Assembly: GCA_002317215.1 (NCBI GenBank)
Contig: DCJD01000027.1
Location: forward strand, 1-48,578
Length of the DNA: 48,578 bases
DNA from: Caryophanales bacterium UBA1709
GTDB lineage: Bacteria > Bacillota_I > Bacilli_A > RFN20 > UBA1709
Direction of reading: 5' to 3'
The position numbers and the translations under genes are program-made. This document shows, piece after piece, positions 7,916 to 16,748 of this stretch. The notes below the pieces were generated by a model. It was given only the letters and a program-made list of their open reading frames with translations, was not told where the DNA came from and searched no databases. Each line of letters begins with the position of its first letter. Within the stretch, counting starts at the first letter, position 1.

Positions 7916-8803
7916 ATGAATAAAGAAGGATATAAAAGAAGATTTGGAGATAAAAAAGACGCTAGATTAATAAGAGATAAAAGCTATGATACTAATCATT
8001 TTGTTATGGGTATCGTTTGGCCAACTAGAGTTGAAAATGAAGCATATATCTCTGCTAAAATAGATTTAACAGATACAGATAGATATTTAAAAGAGAAAAA
8101 TGAAGGTTTAAAAGATCCTAAGTTTTCTTTATTTATGATTATATGCGCTGCCATGGGTAAAGCATTTATTAATAGACCTAAGATGAATAGATTCTATCGT
8201 AAGAATAGATTATACGAAAGAAATCATGTATCAATTGGTTTCATCGTTAAGAAAGTTATTAGCGATGAAGGTGAAGAAGCAATGGCAAGAGTATATGTTG
8301 AACCAAATGATACATTAGAAACTTTATCTGAAAAACTTAAAAAAGAAGTTGAAGAAAGAAGAAGTGAAAAAATGGATAAGTCTAGTGATGATTTAAGAAT
8401 ATTAATGAAATTCCCATTCTTCATCGGTAAAACATTCTTAAGAATATTAAAATTTATTGGTTCAAGAACTAGTCTTCCAGAATCAATTACCGCAAGTGAT
8501 TTATGGTATTCTAGTATTGCCTTCTCGAATCTTGGCTCAATCGGATTAAATGCAGCTTATCACCATTTATCAAACTGGGGCACTAACTCTTTCTTTGTCA
8601 CAATAGGCGAGAAAAAGATTAGACCATTCTATGATAGAGACGGAAGTATGGAATTAAAAGATAGTATTGATATTGGTATGACTATTGATGAAAGAATTGC
8701 CGATGGTTATTACTATTCTAAAACTATTCGTTTGATGAAAAGATATATCATGCATCCTGAATTATTAGAAAAACCATTTAAAGAAGAGAAAGAATCTGAA
8801 TAG
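7916..8803 (+). CDS. 2-oxo acid dehydrogenase E2-like acyltransferase domain protein, catalytic His absent
   Basis: 295 residues covering only the catalytic-type domain of E2/chloramphenicol-acetyltransferase-fold proteins; there is no lipoyl or peripheral-subunit-binding domain. The SSIAFSNLGSIGL strand and TIGEKKIRP segment are typical. The E2 active-site motif DHRxxDG is here DERIADG (residues 258-264), so the catalytic His is Glu259. A segment around residues 145-185 is a hydrophobic/basic insertion that may be membrane-proximal. Standalone E2-like proteins are common in low-GC Gram-positives and lack a proven function. GAAGGT acts as Shine-Dalgarno. Confidence 0.65.
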   Translation: MNKEGYKRRFGDKKDARLIRDKSYDTNHFVMGIVWPTRVENEAYISAKIDLTDTDRYLKEKNEGLKDPKFSLFMIICAAMGKAFINRPKMNRFYRKNRLYERNHVSIGFIVKKVISDEGEEAMARVYVEPNDTLETLSEKLKKEVEERRSEKMDKSSDDLRILMKFPFFIGKTFLRILKFIGSRTSLPESITASDLWYSSIAFSNLGSIGLNAAYHHLSNWGTNSFFVTIGEKKIRPFYDRDGSMELKDSIDIGMTIDERIADGYYYSKTIRLMKRYIMHPELLEKPFKEEKESE

Positions 8804-8813
8804 ATTCTTTTTT
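8789..8813 (+). terminator. Rho-independent terminator overlapping the stop codon
   Basis: Arms AAAGAATCT (8789-8797) and AGATTCTTT (8802-8810) followed by TTT; the TAG stop of the E2-like gene lies in the loop and 3' arm. Confidence 0.7.
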
Positions 8814-8817
8814 ATTT

Positions 8818-8837
8818 AAAAAGGGATTATTATCCCT
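8818..8837 (-). terminator. Rho-independent terminator (minus strand)
   Basis: On the minus strand AGGGAT-aata-ATCCCT is followed by a T run. It overlaps the stop codon of the pilin-like gene and faces the plus-strand terminator of the convergent gene. Confidence 0.7.
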
Positions 8838-9273
8838 AATTAAATAAATCATTAAATGATGAGTTTTGACTAGTTATTGTAGCATTAGAATAAGAATAGT
8901 CTAAGATAAACCATTTAGTTGTATCATATGTATGTTCAACATCATTTAATACTTCTTTAGAATCATTAACATATAAAATATTATTAGTTGTACTATCCCA
9001 ATAATAATATGTATTAATAGTGGATGGGGTTAAATCATCTAATAAAGAAGAATAGTTTAATGCTTTATATACATCGGATATAGATTCTATTTTAGAGTCT
9101 ACTTGATAATTTCTTAAGGCATTATTCATTTGTATAACAATATAGTTATCATTACTATTTTTAGCTTTATCTGTAAGTTTTGAATATGTAACTACTCCTA
9201 CTAAAGATAAGATACCAAGTATTGCCATTACTACTAATAATTCTACTAATGTGAAGGAATTTTTCTTATTCAT
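8836..9273 (-). CDS. Type IV pilin-like/pseudopilin protein
   Basis: 145 residues. The N-terminus is a basic leader (MNKKNS) followed by FTLVELLVVMAILGILS, the class III prepilin signal with the invariant Glu at position 5 of the mature protein; cleavage would fall after Ser6 rather than the usual Gly. One hydrophobic helix (about 7-28) then a small, Tyr/Asn-rich globular head. It overlaps the 3' end of the esterase gene by 8 nt on the same strand. No other pilus genes are in the window; it could be a ComGC/ComGD-like pseudopilin, or a protein anchored or exported through such a system. Confidence 0.8.
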   Translation of the reverse strand: MNKKNSFTLVELLVVMAILGILSLVGVVTYSKLTDKAKNSNDNYIVIQMNNALRNYQVDSKIESISDVYKALNYSSLLDDLTPSTINTYYYWDSTTNNILYVNDSKEVLNDVEHTYDTTKWFILDYSYSNATITSQNSSFNDLFN

Positions 9274-11143
9274 ATGCTTTTACCATCCTTACATTATTAT
9301 TTTCTATTTCAACGTTATAAGAGTTAGTTTTTCCATATATATAACCAGTATTATTTTTAATATATGATTTAAACTTAATATTAGTTATGGTACGAGGAAC
9401 ATCATTAATAGTATATGAATACATATCATAACAACCATATGAATTACTATTTATAGTAATTGATGTATTACCAAGAGTAGTATTAATAATTGATCCATGT
9501 TTATTTACAGGAATTAATTTATATTTAGTAGTTAATGAATCACTTACTTCAACATAAAAACCATATTCATAATTATCTATAATTGGTGTTGAAGAGATTA
9601 ATGCTACATCATAAGTATCATTATCTAATGTTAGTGAAGATATTATATCTGTTTCTACTTTGTTAACTTCTTTATGATCCATCTTATATGAATCAATATT
9701 CATATCTTGTCTTACTGAATCAAACATGAAGTCTAATATTTGATTTTGTACTGTAATACTTGTTCCTTCGATAGCACTTCTTAAAGTATTTGAGAAATAT
9801 CCACAACTATGTCCACCAGAGAATATAGAATATTGAGCTTTACCATATGTAGTTTCTTTTGATAAACTCCTTGCTTCATTAATCGCATTAACAAAGAATT
9901 TATTATGATATTTAGATACGTTTTTATCACTACTACCACCTATACTCCATATATTCATATTTAATAAATGACTAGCATTTTCTAAACTACAATCACTAGC
10001 GGCTGGGACAAGAGGAATTGCACAAGCAAATCTATTAGGATAATGATTAATAGTATCCATAGTAAATGCTCCACCAAGAGAACCTCCACTTATATATTGT
10101 CTTCTAGGATCAATATTATATTTAGTCATTAAATCATCAATTAATTGAGTTACTAATTGACTATCTCTACTAGGAGCAGTCATTGAAGCAATATAAGTAT
10201 TTCTATAACTACTAGAATATGAACCATCTCCAGTAACTTCACTAGTTAAACTAATTGCACCAGTTTTAGGATAACTACTGAAATTAGTTAAACTTAAACA
10301 AGCCTTTTTATAAGTAGTGTTATAAACTGAACCAGTCCAGTTAGAATCTGGATAAATATGGATTATAAAACAATCATATTTATCTTCATTAGCACTACTT
10401 GATTTAATTGCACTATCAAGACAATTAAATACACTACTACACCACCAAGCATCTCCTGGTTCTAATGTTTTATTAGATTTATATGTCCCATCGCTATTAA
10501 AGTGTGCACTTTGAGTACCTCCACTTCCAGGACACCAAACTAAAATCGGATATGACTTATTTGGATTATAGTTATATGGAATATGTAACCAATATTTTAA
10601 TGTATCAATATATGTTGTTACGACAGTTTTATTAGGATTAACAGCTTCTTTTATCTTAATACCATATTTAGCTGCTAATTTATCATAATCTTGATCAACT
10701 TTATTTTGACATTCTGCTAGAAAATTATCATATTCTTCAAATGCAAGATATGCTTCATCAATAGCATTAGATGCATTTATATATTCTGGTGAAGTTGAGT
10801 CATAAGTTTGTTCTATTTCACTAAAATAATCTTCCGCATCATAACAAGCTTGCTCTAAAGTATCATAAGTGACTTGAGAATAACCATAATTTTCTAATGA
10901 GATTGATGAATATTCTGCTAGACCTGTTAAATCACTACTATCATATAAGAATCTTTGTTCTTTAGAGACTATTCCACTAAATTCTTTATACATATATTCC
11001 TTAATACCATCTCCATCATAATCATATGAGAACATGGTTTCATATATACTAGCCGCACCAACTCTTTCTTTTTTAGAACCTAAAAAAGAGATAGATAATG
11101 TTACTACAAATATACTTGATAATAGGCATAATTTCTTGTTCAT
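9266..11143 (-). CDS. Secreted alpha/beta-hydrolase (esterase/PHB-depolymerase-like)
   Basis: 625 residues with a signal peptide (MNKK then a hydrophobic stretch to about residue 22). An acidic YDYDGDGIKEY segment near 40 looks like a calcium loop; residues 85-150 are a Glu/Asp/Tyr-rich, probably helical region. The hydrolase core starts near 190 (YPILVWCPGSGG, oxyanion region), the nucleophile elbow is SGGSLGGAF (about 355, Ser) and the candidate catalytic His is in FSGGHSCGY (about 443). A C-terminal domain from about 490 is beta-rich. The fold resembles feruloyl/PHB esterases (CE1-like); substrate unknown. It heads a two-gene unit with the pilin-like gene and has a leaderless-type promoter. 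Confidence 0.75.
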   Translation of the reverse strand: MNKKLCLLSSIFVVTLSISFLGSKKERVGAASIYETMFSYDYDGDGIKEYMYKEFSGIVSKEQRFLYDSSDLTGLAEYSSISLENYGYSQVTYDTLEQACYDAEDYFSEIEQTYDSTSPEYINASNAIDEAYLAFEEYDNFLAECQNKVDQDYDKLAAKYGIKIKEAVNPNKTVVTTYIDTLKYWLHIPYNYNPNKSYPILVWCPGSGGTQSAHFNSDGTYKSNKTLEPGDAWWCSSVFNCLDSAIKSSSANEDKYDCFIIHIYPDSNWTGSVYNTTYKKACLSLTNFSSYPKTGAISLTSEVTGDGSYSSSYRNTYIASMTAPSRDSQLVTQLIDDLMTKYNIDPRRQYISGGSLGGAFTMDTINHYPNRFACAIPLVPAASDCSLENASHLLNMNIWSIGGSSDKNVSKYHNKFFVNAINEARSLSKETTYGKAQYSIFSGGHSCGYFSNTLRSAIEGTSITVQNQILDFMFDSVRQDMNIDSYKMDHKEVNKVETDIISSLTLDNDTYDVALISSTPIIDNYEYGFYVEVSDSLTTKYKLIPVNKHGSIINTTLGNTSITINSNSYGCYDMYSYTINDVPRTITNIKFKSYIKNNTGYIYGKTNSYNVEIENNNVRMVKAYE

Positions 11144-11149
11144 AATAAA

Positions 11150-11155
11150 ATTATA
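11150..11155 (-). promoter_or_regulatory. -10 element giving a leaderless transcript (esterase)
   Basis: TATAAT on the minus strand with 6 nt (11144-11149) before the ATG at 11143; no Shine-Dalgarno. Confidence 0.55.
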
Positions 11156-11208
11156 CTAATATATCTTTAAAAAAGATATAAAATAGATATGAAAGAAGGA
11201 ATATAAAT

Positions 11209-11631
11209 ATGTTATTTGAACAACTTAAAAAAGATAATATGATTGCTATGAAGGAAAGAGATACTATAAAAAGAAGTATCTTAGGTATTGTTATAGCAAA
11301 ATCTCAATTAGTTATTACTGAGAAAAGAGCAAAAAACGAAGAAATTACTGATGGAGATATTCTTAATATTATTAATAAGACAGTAAAGGAATTAGATGAA
11401 GAGATTGAGGCTTTTAAAAGCGCAGGTAGAGAAGAGAAAGTTGATGAATTATTAAAACAAAGAGAAATTATTAAAGTATATCTTCCTAAGATGTTAAGCG
11501 AAGAAGAAATAAGAAATGAAATTAATAATCTTTCTGATAAATCTATGCCATCCATTATGAAACATTTCAAAGAAAACTTTATGGGTAAAGTTGATATGGG
11601 TTTAGTAAGCAAGATTGCTAGAAATATCTAA
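11209..11631 (+). CDS. yqeY: GatB/YqeY domain protein
   Basis: 140 residues. The N-terminal MLFEQLKKDNMIAMKERDTIKRSILG and the middle AGREEKVDELLKQREIIKVYLPK are typical of YqeY proteins, which share the tRNA-binding C-terminal domain of GatB. The exact role is unsettled in the family. Slightly shorter than the usual 147-150 residues, with a shortened C-terminus. GAAGGA precedes the ATG. The gene stands alone between the divergent esterase promoter and a bidirectional terminator. Confidence 0.9.
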   Translation: MLFEQLKKDNMIAMKERDTIKRSILGIVIAKSQLVITEKRAKNEEITDGDILNIINKTVKELDEEIEAFKSAGREEKVDELLKQREIIKVYLPKMLSEEEIRNEINNLSDKSMPSIMKHFKENFMGKVDMGLVSKIARNI

Positions 11632-11645
11632 AGAAAACAATAATA

Positions 11646-11669
11646 AAAAATGAGCTATTGCTCATTTTT
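11646..11669. terminator. Bidirectional terminator between yqeY and the YwaF-like gene
   Basis: AAAAATGAGC-tatt-GCTCATTTTT gives a GC-containing hairpin with an A run on one side and a T run on the other, so it can end both convergent transcripts. Confidence 0.8.
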
Positions 11670-13059
11670 ATTTAACTTTATATATTTTATTAAGTAATAG
11701 ACAATATATTTTATGTAAACCAAAGGCAGCTAATGATAATAAGTTTATTAGTAAATACATAAATGGCCAGAAATGATAATAGATGGTTCTTGTTTTATTT
11801 AAGAATTCAAACTGTATAACATAATTTACTCTTAATGGAGTAAAATCATAAATAAACTTAACCATATCAATTGCATCATTATTATTTAAATAGAAATATG
11901 AATTAGTTGGATATGCAAGATTGAAATATAGTAGAACTGCAAAATATATCGCATTAAATTTAAATATACCTTTCATATCTTTAAATGTTACTTTTTGATA
12001 ATATCCAAAAGCATATGCAAGCAAAGGAACAAATAATAACATAGAATGGTTAGATAAAAAATGAATTCCACCTCTTGTAAAAATATAATCATCTAATAAA
12101 GGTGTTGGCATTAACATTGCTGCAGTAGCACCTACAACAGCATTAATTAACATCACATTTCTTAGATTCTTATTATCATATATCATAGCAAATGGCATTA
12201 GCATACAGTTTGCCCAACACCAAGTTAATGGATAAGAAGGAGATCCATCTTGATTACTATATAGATACCAATGCCTAATAACTATACATAATGATAAACA
12301 TATTAAGACATATCTTTTTAGTTCCATATCTTTATCTTTAAAATTATGATATAGAATAGTAAACATTATGATAGGTAAAGATAGAGCGATGAAATAAGAG
12401 ATATTAAAATAGTGACAAATTGGTAATATCTCACCAAATAAGTTACAAATAACACCGTTATTTAAAGTAAGTAAACAAAATGCAATTAGTAAATAAATCA
12501 TCTTTTTAATTATGGATTTATTTAATTTAATTAAGTTCTTATCTGAATATTCTTTTAATTCATAAAAACCAATTAAAATCGCACTTAAACATTCTAAAGC
12601 AAAGAAAGAAGTTTTAAATGCAAACATATGATTATCTAAACCACAAAAACTATGAGATATTTGATTAAAGAAAATTAAATCTAACCCATATACAATAGGC
12701 ACAATATAAGCATTTATTCTATACCCACTATCATATTTAAAATATCTACTAATAAGTAAACTAAATGCACATCCTTGAGTCAGTATTCTAATAATTAATA
12801 TTGTTAGATACATAACTCTACTTTCATATATAATCCCATTATTAGCAATATCTTTATTTAAAATTAGAATGTTTTTAACACCTTCAAAATTATCTATTGT
12901 TAATAAGCGGATAATAAAACAAAACATAAATAATCCATATAGCAAAGATTTATATTTATCTTTTGTTTTATTATCTAGTTTAATGCAATTAAAATAACAG
13001 CATCCACTTATGATACCAACGATAAATATATAAATTCCAATTAGGTTTAACATATTCAT
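11668..13059 (-). CDS. YwaF/TMEM164-like multi-pass membrane protein
   Basis: About 463 residues with 11-12 predicted membrane helices. The middle block with PLTWCWANCMLMP, ATAAMLMPTPL and FLSNHSMLLFVPL resembles the TIGR02206/YwaF family (conserved polar W/C, Pro after a helix, His in a late helix). The region before residue 200 looks like a partial internal repeat of the same fold (SFCGLDNHMFAFK, CHYFNISYFIALSLP). Molecular function is not established for bacterial members. The frame opens with a TTG at 13065, but the ATG at 13059 sits 8 nt after a TATAAT box and is preferred. Confidence 0.6.
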   Translation of the reverse strand: MNMLNLIGIYIFIVGIISGCCYFNCIKLDNKTKDKYKSLLYGLFMFCFIIRLLTIDNFEGVKNILILNKDIANNGIIYESRVMYLTILIIRILTQGCAFSLLISRYFKYDSGYRINAYIVPIVYGLDLIFFNQISHSFCGLDNHMFAFKTSFFALECLSAILIGFYELKEYSDKNLIKLNKSIIKKMIYLLIAFCLLTLNNGVICNLFGEILPICHYFNISYFIALSLPIIMFTILYHNFKDKDMELKRYVLICLSLCIVIRHWYLYSNQDGSPSYPLTWCWANCMLMPFAMIYDNKNLRNVMLINAVVGATAAMLMPTPLLDDYIFTRGGIHFLSNHSMLLFVPLLAYAFGYYQKVTFKDMKGIFKFNAIYFAVLLYFNLAYPTNSYFYLNNNDAIDMVKFIYDFTPLRVNYVIQFEFLNKTRTIYYHFWPFMYLLINLLSLAAFGLHKIYCLLLNKIYKVK

Positions 13060-13067
13060 ATTCAAAT

Positions 13068-13073
13068 ATTATA
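13068..13073 (-). promoter_or_regulatory. -10 element giving a leaderless transcript (YwaF-like gene)
   Basis: TATAAT on the minus strand, 8 nt before the ATG at 13059; no Shine-Dalgarno in the interval. Confidence 0.5.
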
Positions 13074-13099
13074 TATGAATTAGAAATGAATACCTATCT

Positions 13100-13116
13100 A
13101 TTTATAAGTTATAAAT
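13100..13116. promoter_or_regulatory. 17-bp perfect palindrome between divergent promoters
   Basis: ATTTATAA-G-TTATAAAT lies between the YwaF-like gene promoter and the moa operon promoter. It could be an operator, but the base composition makes chance AT palindromes likely. Confidence 0.3.
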
Positions 13117-13148
13117 ATTTAGGCAAGTTATCTTATTTATATTTTATT

Positions 13149-13157
13149 ATGTTAAAA
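13149..13157 (+). promoter_or_regulatory. Extended -10 of the moa operon
   Basis: ATG-T-TAAAAT (extended -10 with TG one base upstream of the hexamer) 20 nt before the moaB ATG; GAGGT then serves as the ribosome site. Confidence 0.45.
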
Positions 13158-13177
13158 TATAAATGAGGTAAAAGATT

Positions 13178-13672
13178 ATGGAAAGATATAGCGTTGCAAT
13201 AATTACATTGTCTGATAAAGGATCTAAAGGAGAAAGAGTTGATTTATCAATGCCATCTATTAAAGAAGAATTAGATAATTATCCTTTTGATGTTGTTAAA
13301 TATGAATTAATACCAGATGATTTTGATTTAATTGTTAAGGTATTAAATGATTGTGTTAATGAGAATATTAATTTAGTTTTAACTACTGGAGGAACAGGAT
13401 TTAGTGTTAGAGATGTAACTCCAGAAGCTACTAAAAAAGTAATTGAAAAAGAAGCAAATGGTATTGTTGAAGCAATGAGATTTAATAGTATGAAGTTTAC
13501 CAATAGAGCGATGCTATCAAGAGCGGTATGTGGAATAAAGAATAATACTGTTATATTAAATCTTCCAGGATCTCCTAAAGCCTGTAAAGAAAACTTAGAA
13601 TATGTGATTGAACCATTAATACATGGAATAATGACATTAATTGGAAGCAGTAGTGAATGTGGTAGAAAATAA
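13178..13672 (+). CDS. moaB: Molybdopterin adenylyltransferase-like protein MoaB/Mog
   Basis: 164 residues, the usual size. VAIITLSDKGSKGERVD at the start, TTGGTGFSVRDVTPEAT (about 67-83) and LPGSPKACKENL (about 128) are the MoaB/Mog MPT-binding and adenylation motifs. It would adenylate molybdopterin before metal insertion. First gene of a six-gene run (moaB, moeA, moeA-PBP, moaA, moaC, MOSC) with overlaps or gaps of a few bases; its TAA shares one base with the moeA ATG. Confidence 0.92.
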   Translation: MERYSVAIITLSDKGSKGERVDLSMPSIKEELDNYPFDVVKYELIPDDFDLIVKVLNDCVNENINLVLTTGGTGFSVRDVTPEATKKVIEKEANGIVEAMRFNSMKFTNRAMLSRAVCGIKNNTVILNLPGSPKACKENLEYVIEPLIHGIMTLIGSSSECGRK

Positions 13673-14874
13673 TGATTAACGTTGTTAGTTTAAAAGATGC
13701 TCAAAAGAAGATATTTGATAATTTAATAGCATTAGATTTTGAGATTATTAAGATAGAAGACTCTTTAAATAGAGTTCTTTTTGATGATATTAAAGCAAAT
13801 GAAAACTTACCACAATTTAAAAGATCAATAGTAGATGGGTATGCCATTAAATCAAGTAATAGTGTTGGAGTTAATCAAGGAGTACCTGGAATCTTTAAAT
13901 ATAAAGGTGAGATACTAATGGGTCAAGATAATAGTTTTGAATTAAATGATTATGAAACTATTTATGTTCCAACTGGTGGACTTGTTCCTGAGTGTTTCGA
14001 TGCAGTTGCAATGATTGAAAACTGTAAAAAAGTTAATGATGAAGTTTTACTATACTCCCCATTAAAAGCTAATGAGAATATTATTAATGTTGGTGAAGAT
14101 ATTACTAAAGATAATGTAATCATTACTAAAGGAACTATTTTAAATCCATATAATATTGGCTTATTAGCGGGTCTTGGAATTGATAAAGTTAAAGTATATA
14201 AGAAATTTAAATACAGTATTATCTCTACTGGTGATGAGATAATACCTATTACTAATAAACTAGAAGCATGTAAGATAAGAGATATTAATAGTTATGCTAT
14301 TGATGCTAAACTATCTAGTTTTGGAGTATTAGTTAATAAATATCTTATTAAAGATGATTTCGATTTATTAACTAATACTCTAAATAAAGCTTTAAGTGAA
14401 TCAGATTATGTCTTTTTAAGTGGCGGAAGTAGTGTTGGTAAGAAAGATTTTACAATAGATGTAATTAGTCAAATGTCGAAAACAGTCTTATTCCATGGGG
14501 TTTCTATTAAACCTGGTAAACCAACAATGGCTTCTATATTAGATAATAAGATGATTATTGGTTTACCAGGTCATCCAATGGCTTCTCTTATGAGTTTAGA
14601 TTTAATATTTGTGGAATCTTTAAAAAGAAAGATGGGAATAGAATTAGATAATATTGTATTTGCTAAGACTAGTGTTAATTTCCCTTCTAGTCCAGGTAAG
14701 ACTACTATTATGCCACTTAAATTAACAAGAGATAAAGAATGTTTATATGCTTATCCTTTATTCTATAAATCAGGATTAATTAATATATTAAATAAAGCTG
14801 ATGGATATATGGTTATTGATGAGAAGAGTGAAGGGATATACAAGGATAGTATTGTTGAGGTTAGAAAGATATGA
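13672..14874 (+). CDS. moeA: Molybdopterin molybdenum/tungsten transferase MoeA
   Basis: 400 residues, full-length MoeA. RSIVDGYAIKSS (substrate loop; canonical S-x-x-DG-A), VPTGGLVPECFDAVAMIE, the third-domain LSGGSSVGKKDFT, GVSIKPGKPTM and GLPGHPMAS are in family order, followed by the C-terminal domain IV. It inserts the metal oxyanion into adenylated pyranopterin. It ends in TGA, overlapping the next gene by ATGA. A second MoeA paralogue with a fused domain lies directly downstream, as in many tungsten users. Confidence 0.92.
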   Translation: MINVVSLKDAQKKIFDNLIALDFEIIKIEDSLNRVLFDDIKANENLPQFKRSIVDGYAIKSSNSVGVNQGVPGIFKYKGEILMGQDNSFELNDYETIYVPTGGLVPECFDAVAMIENCKKVNDEVLLYSPLKANENIINVGEDITKDNVIITKGTILNPYNIGLLAGLGIDKVKVYKKFKYSIISTGDEIIPITNKLEACKIRDINSYAIDAKLSSFGVLVNKYLIKDDFDLLTNTLNKALSESDYVFLSGGSSVGKKDFTIDVISQMSKTVLFHGVSIKPGKPTMASILDNKMIIGLPGHPMASLMSLDLIFVESLKRKMGIELDNIVFAKTSVNFPSSPGKTTIMPLKLTRDKECLYAYPLFYKSGLINILNKADGYMVIDEKSEGIYKDSIVEVRKI

Positions 14875-16748
14875 GAAGAACTTATATAGAAAATAATGAT
14901 ATGAGTGTGTTTGATATTTATCTATCTTCTTTTAAGTCTTTAGAAGTTGAAAAAGAGATTATTAAGACTAGTGAATCATTAGATAATGTTACTAGTAAAG
15001 CTATATATGCTAAAAAATGTGATCCTTTATATAATGCTTCAGCTATGGATGGAATAGCAGTTGATTCAAATTTAACACCTACTGCTAATGAACAAAATCC
15101 TTTAGTATTAAAAGAAGGTATAGACTTTGTATATGTTAATACTGGTAATCCTATTGATAGTAGATTTAATTCAGTTATTATGATTGAGAACGTTTTAGTA
15201 AATAATGATAATACAGTATCAATCATAGAACCTTCTTATCCTTGGCAAAACATTAGAGTAAAAGGTGAAAGTATTGTAGAAGGACAAATGGTAGTGCCTT
15301 CTAATCATAAAATAAGACCACAAGATATAGGGGCTATTATAGCTAGTGCTAATATAGATATTGAAGTATATAAAAAAGTAAGAGTAGGTATTATACCAAC
15401 TGGTAATGAGATGGTTAATGATGTTAATGATCTTAAAGTTGGAAAACTAATGGAATCTAATTCTAAGATGTTTAGTAGTAGTGTAATAAGTTTAAATGGA
15501 ATATCTAAAATCTATGATATTTGTTTAGATGATAAAGAAATGCTTAAAGAAAGATTATTATTAGCAGCTAAAGAAAATGATTTAGTTATTATTAATGCTG
15601 GTAGTAGTGCTGGAACTAAAGATTTTACAGTAGAAGTATTAGAAGAGATTGGTGAAGTATATGCTCATGGTTTTGCTATTAAACCTGGTAAACCTACAAT
15701 ACTTGCTAAGATAAATAATAAACCAGTTATTGGGATACCTGGATATCCAGTATCAGCTTTTCTTGTATTTGATTTATTTGTTAAACCATTAATTCTTAAA
15801 ATGAGTGGCTTAAAAATAAATAGCAGAAATAAACTTAAATGTAGATTAACTAGAAATATAGTTAGTAGTTTAAAAAATGCCGAATATGTGAGAATGAATA
15901 TTGGATATGTTAATAATGAATTTGTTGCAACACCATTAGAAAAAGGGGCTGCTCAAATAATGTCTTTAGTAAAAGCGGATGGTTTATTATATATTGATAA
16001 GAATTCTGAAGGATATAATGAAGGAAGTATTGTTGATATTGAATTATTAAAAGATATTGATGAGATAAAGAATAATTTATTAGTTATTGGAAGCCACGAT
16101 TTAATAATTGATGTTTTAAGTGATAAATTAAATATTTCTAGTGCGCACGTTGGAAGTATGGGAGGAATAATTGCTTTAACTAAAAATGAAACTCATATTG
16201 CTCCAATTCATTTGTTAGCAGATGATGGAACTTATAATATTCCTTATATTAAGAAATATTTTAAAGATAGAAAGATGGTATTAATTAAAGGTGTAGGTAG
16301 AATCCAAGGAATTATGCAAAACAATGATACTAATATTACTAGTATTAAAGAGATAAGCGATAATCATATTAGTTTTGCTAATAGACAATATGGATCAGGC
16401 ACTAGAATGCTTTTTGATCATTTATTAAAAGAAAATAGTATAAGTAGTAGTAATATATATGGATATGAAAAAGAATATTCTACTCATTTGTCGGTAGGTG
16501 TCGCAATTGAGAATAATAGTGCTAAATGTGGAATAGGTATAAAAAGTGTTGCTAATATTCTTGGATTAAAGTTTGTTGAAATAGCCAAAGAAGAATATGA
16601 TTTCTTAACTACATATGAAAACTATCAAGATAAAAGAGTTCAAGAATTTATTGAATTACTAAAATCTAAAGAAATTAAAGATAAGTTTATAGAATTTAAA
16701 GATTATGATGTTAGTAAACTAGGAGAAGTTATAATAATAGAATGCTAG
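14871..16748 (+). CDS. MoeA fused to a periplasmic-binding-protein-like domain
   Basis: 625 residues. Residues 1 to about 395 are a second MoeA (NASAMDGIAVDS, VNTGNPIDSRFNSVIMIE, INAGSSAGTKDFT, FAIKPGKPTI, GIPGYPVSAF). From about 402 a PBP-like domain (PF12727 type) follows, with LVIGSHDLIIDVL, HVGSMGGIIAL, FANRQYGSGTRMLFDHLL and ATHLSVG-like elements. In the family this domain is presumed to sense or hold an oxyanion or cofactor intermediate inside the cytoplasm; there is no signal peptide. The pairing with plain MoeA suggests division of labour, for example Mo versus W. It overlaps moaA by 7 nt. Confidence 0.9.
   Translation: MRRTYIENNDMSVFDIYLSSFKSLEVEKEIIKTSESLDNVTSKAIYAKKCDPLYNASAMDGIAVDSNLTPTANEQNPLVLKEGIDFVYVNTGNPIDSRFNSVIMIENVLVNNDNTVSIIEPSYPWQNIRVKGESIVEGQMVVPSNHKIRPQDIGAIIASANIDIEVYKKVRVGIIPTGNEMVNDVNDLKVGKLMESNSKMFSSSVISLNGISKIYDICLDDKEMLKERLLLAAKENDLVIINAGSSAGTKDFTVEVLEEIGEVYAHGFAIKPGKPTILAKINNKPVIGIPGYPVSAFLVFDLFVKPLILKMSGLKINSRNKLKCRLTRNIVSSLKNAEYVRMNIGYVNNEFVATPLEKGAAQIMSLVKADGLLYIDKNSEGYNEGSIVDIELLKDIDEIKNNLLVIGSHDLIIDVLSDKLNISSAHVGSMGGIIALTKNETHIAPIHLLADDGTYNIPYIKKYFKDRKMVLIKGVGRIQGIMQNNDTNITSIKEISDNHISFANRQYGSGTRMLFDHLLKENSISSSNIYGYEKEYSTHLSVGVAIENNSAKCGIGIKSVANILGLKFVEIAKEEYDFLTTYENYQDKRVQEFIELLKSKEIKDKFIEFKDYDVSKLGEVIIIEC

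Noticed and set aside
13074..13177. Moco riboswitch before the moa operon
   Set aside because: The predicted leader is only about 15 nt long, too short for an aptamer.
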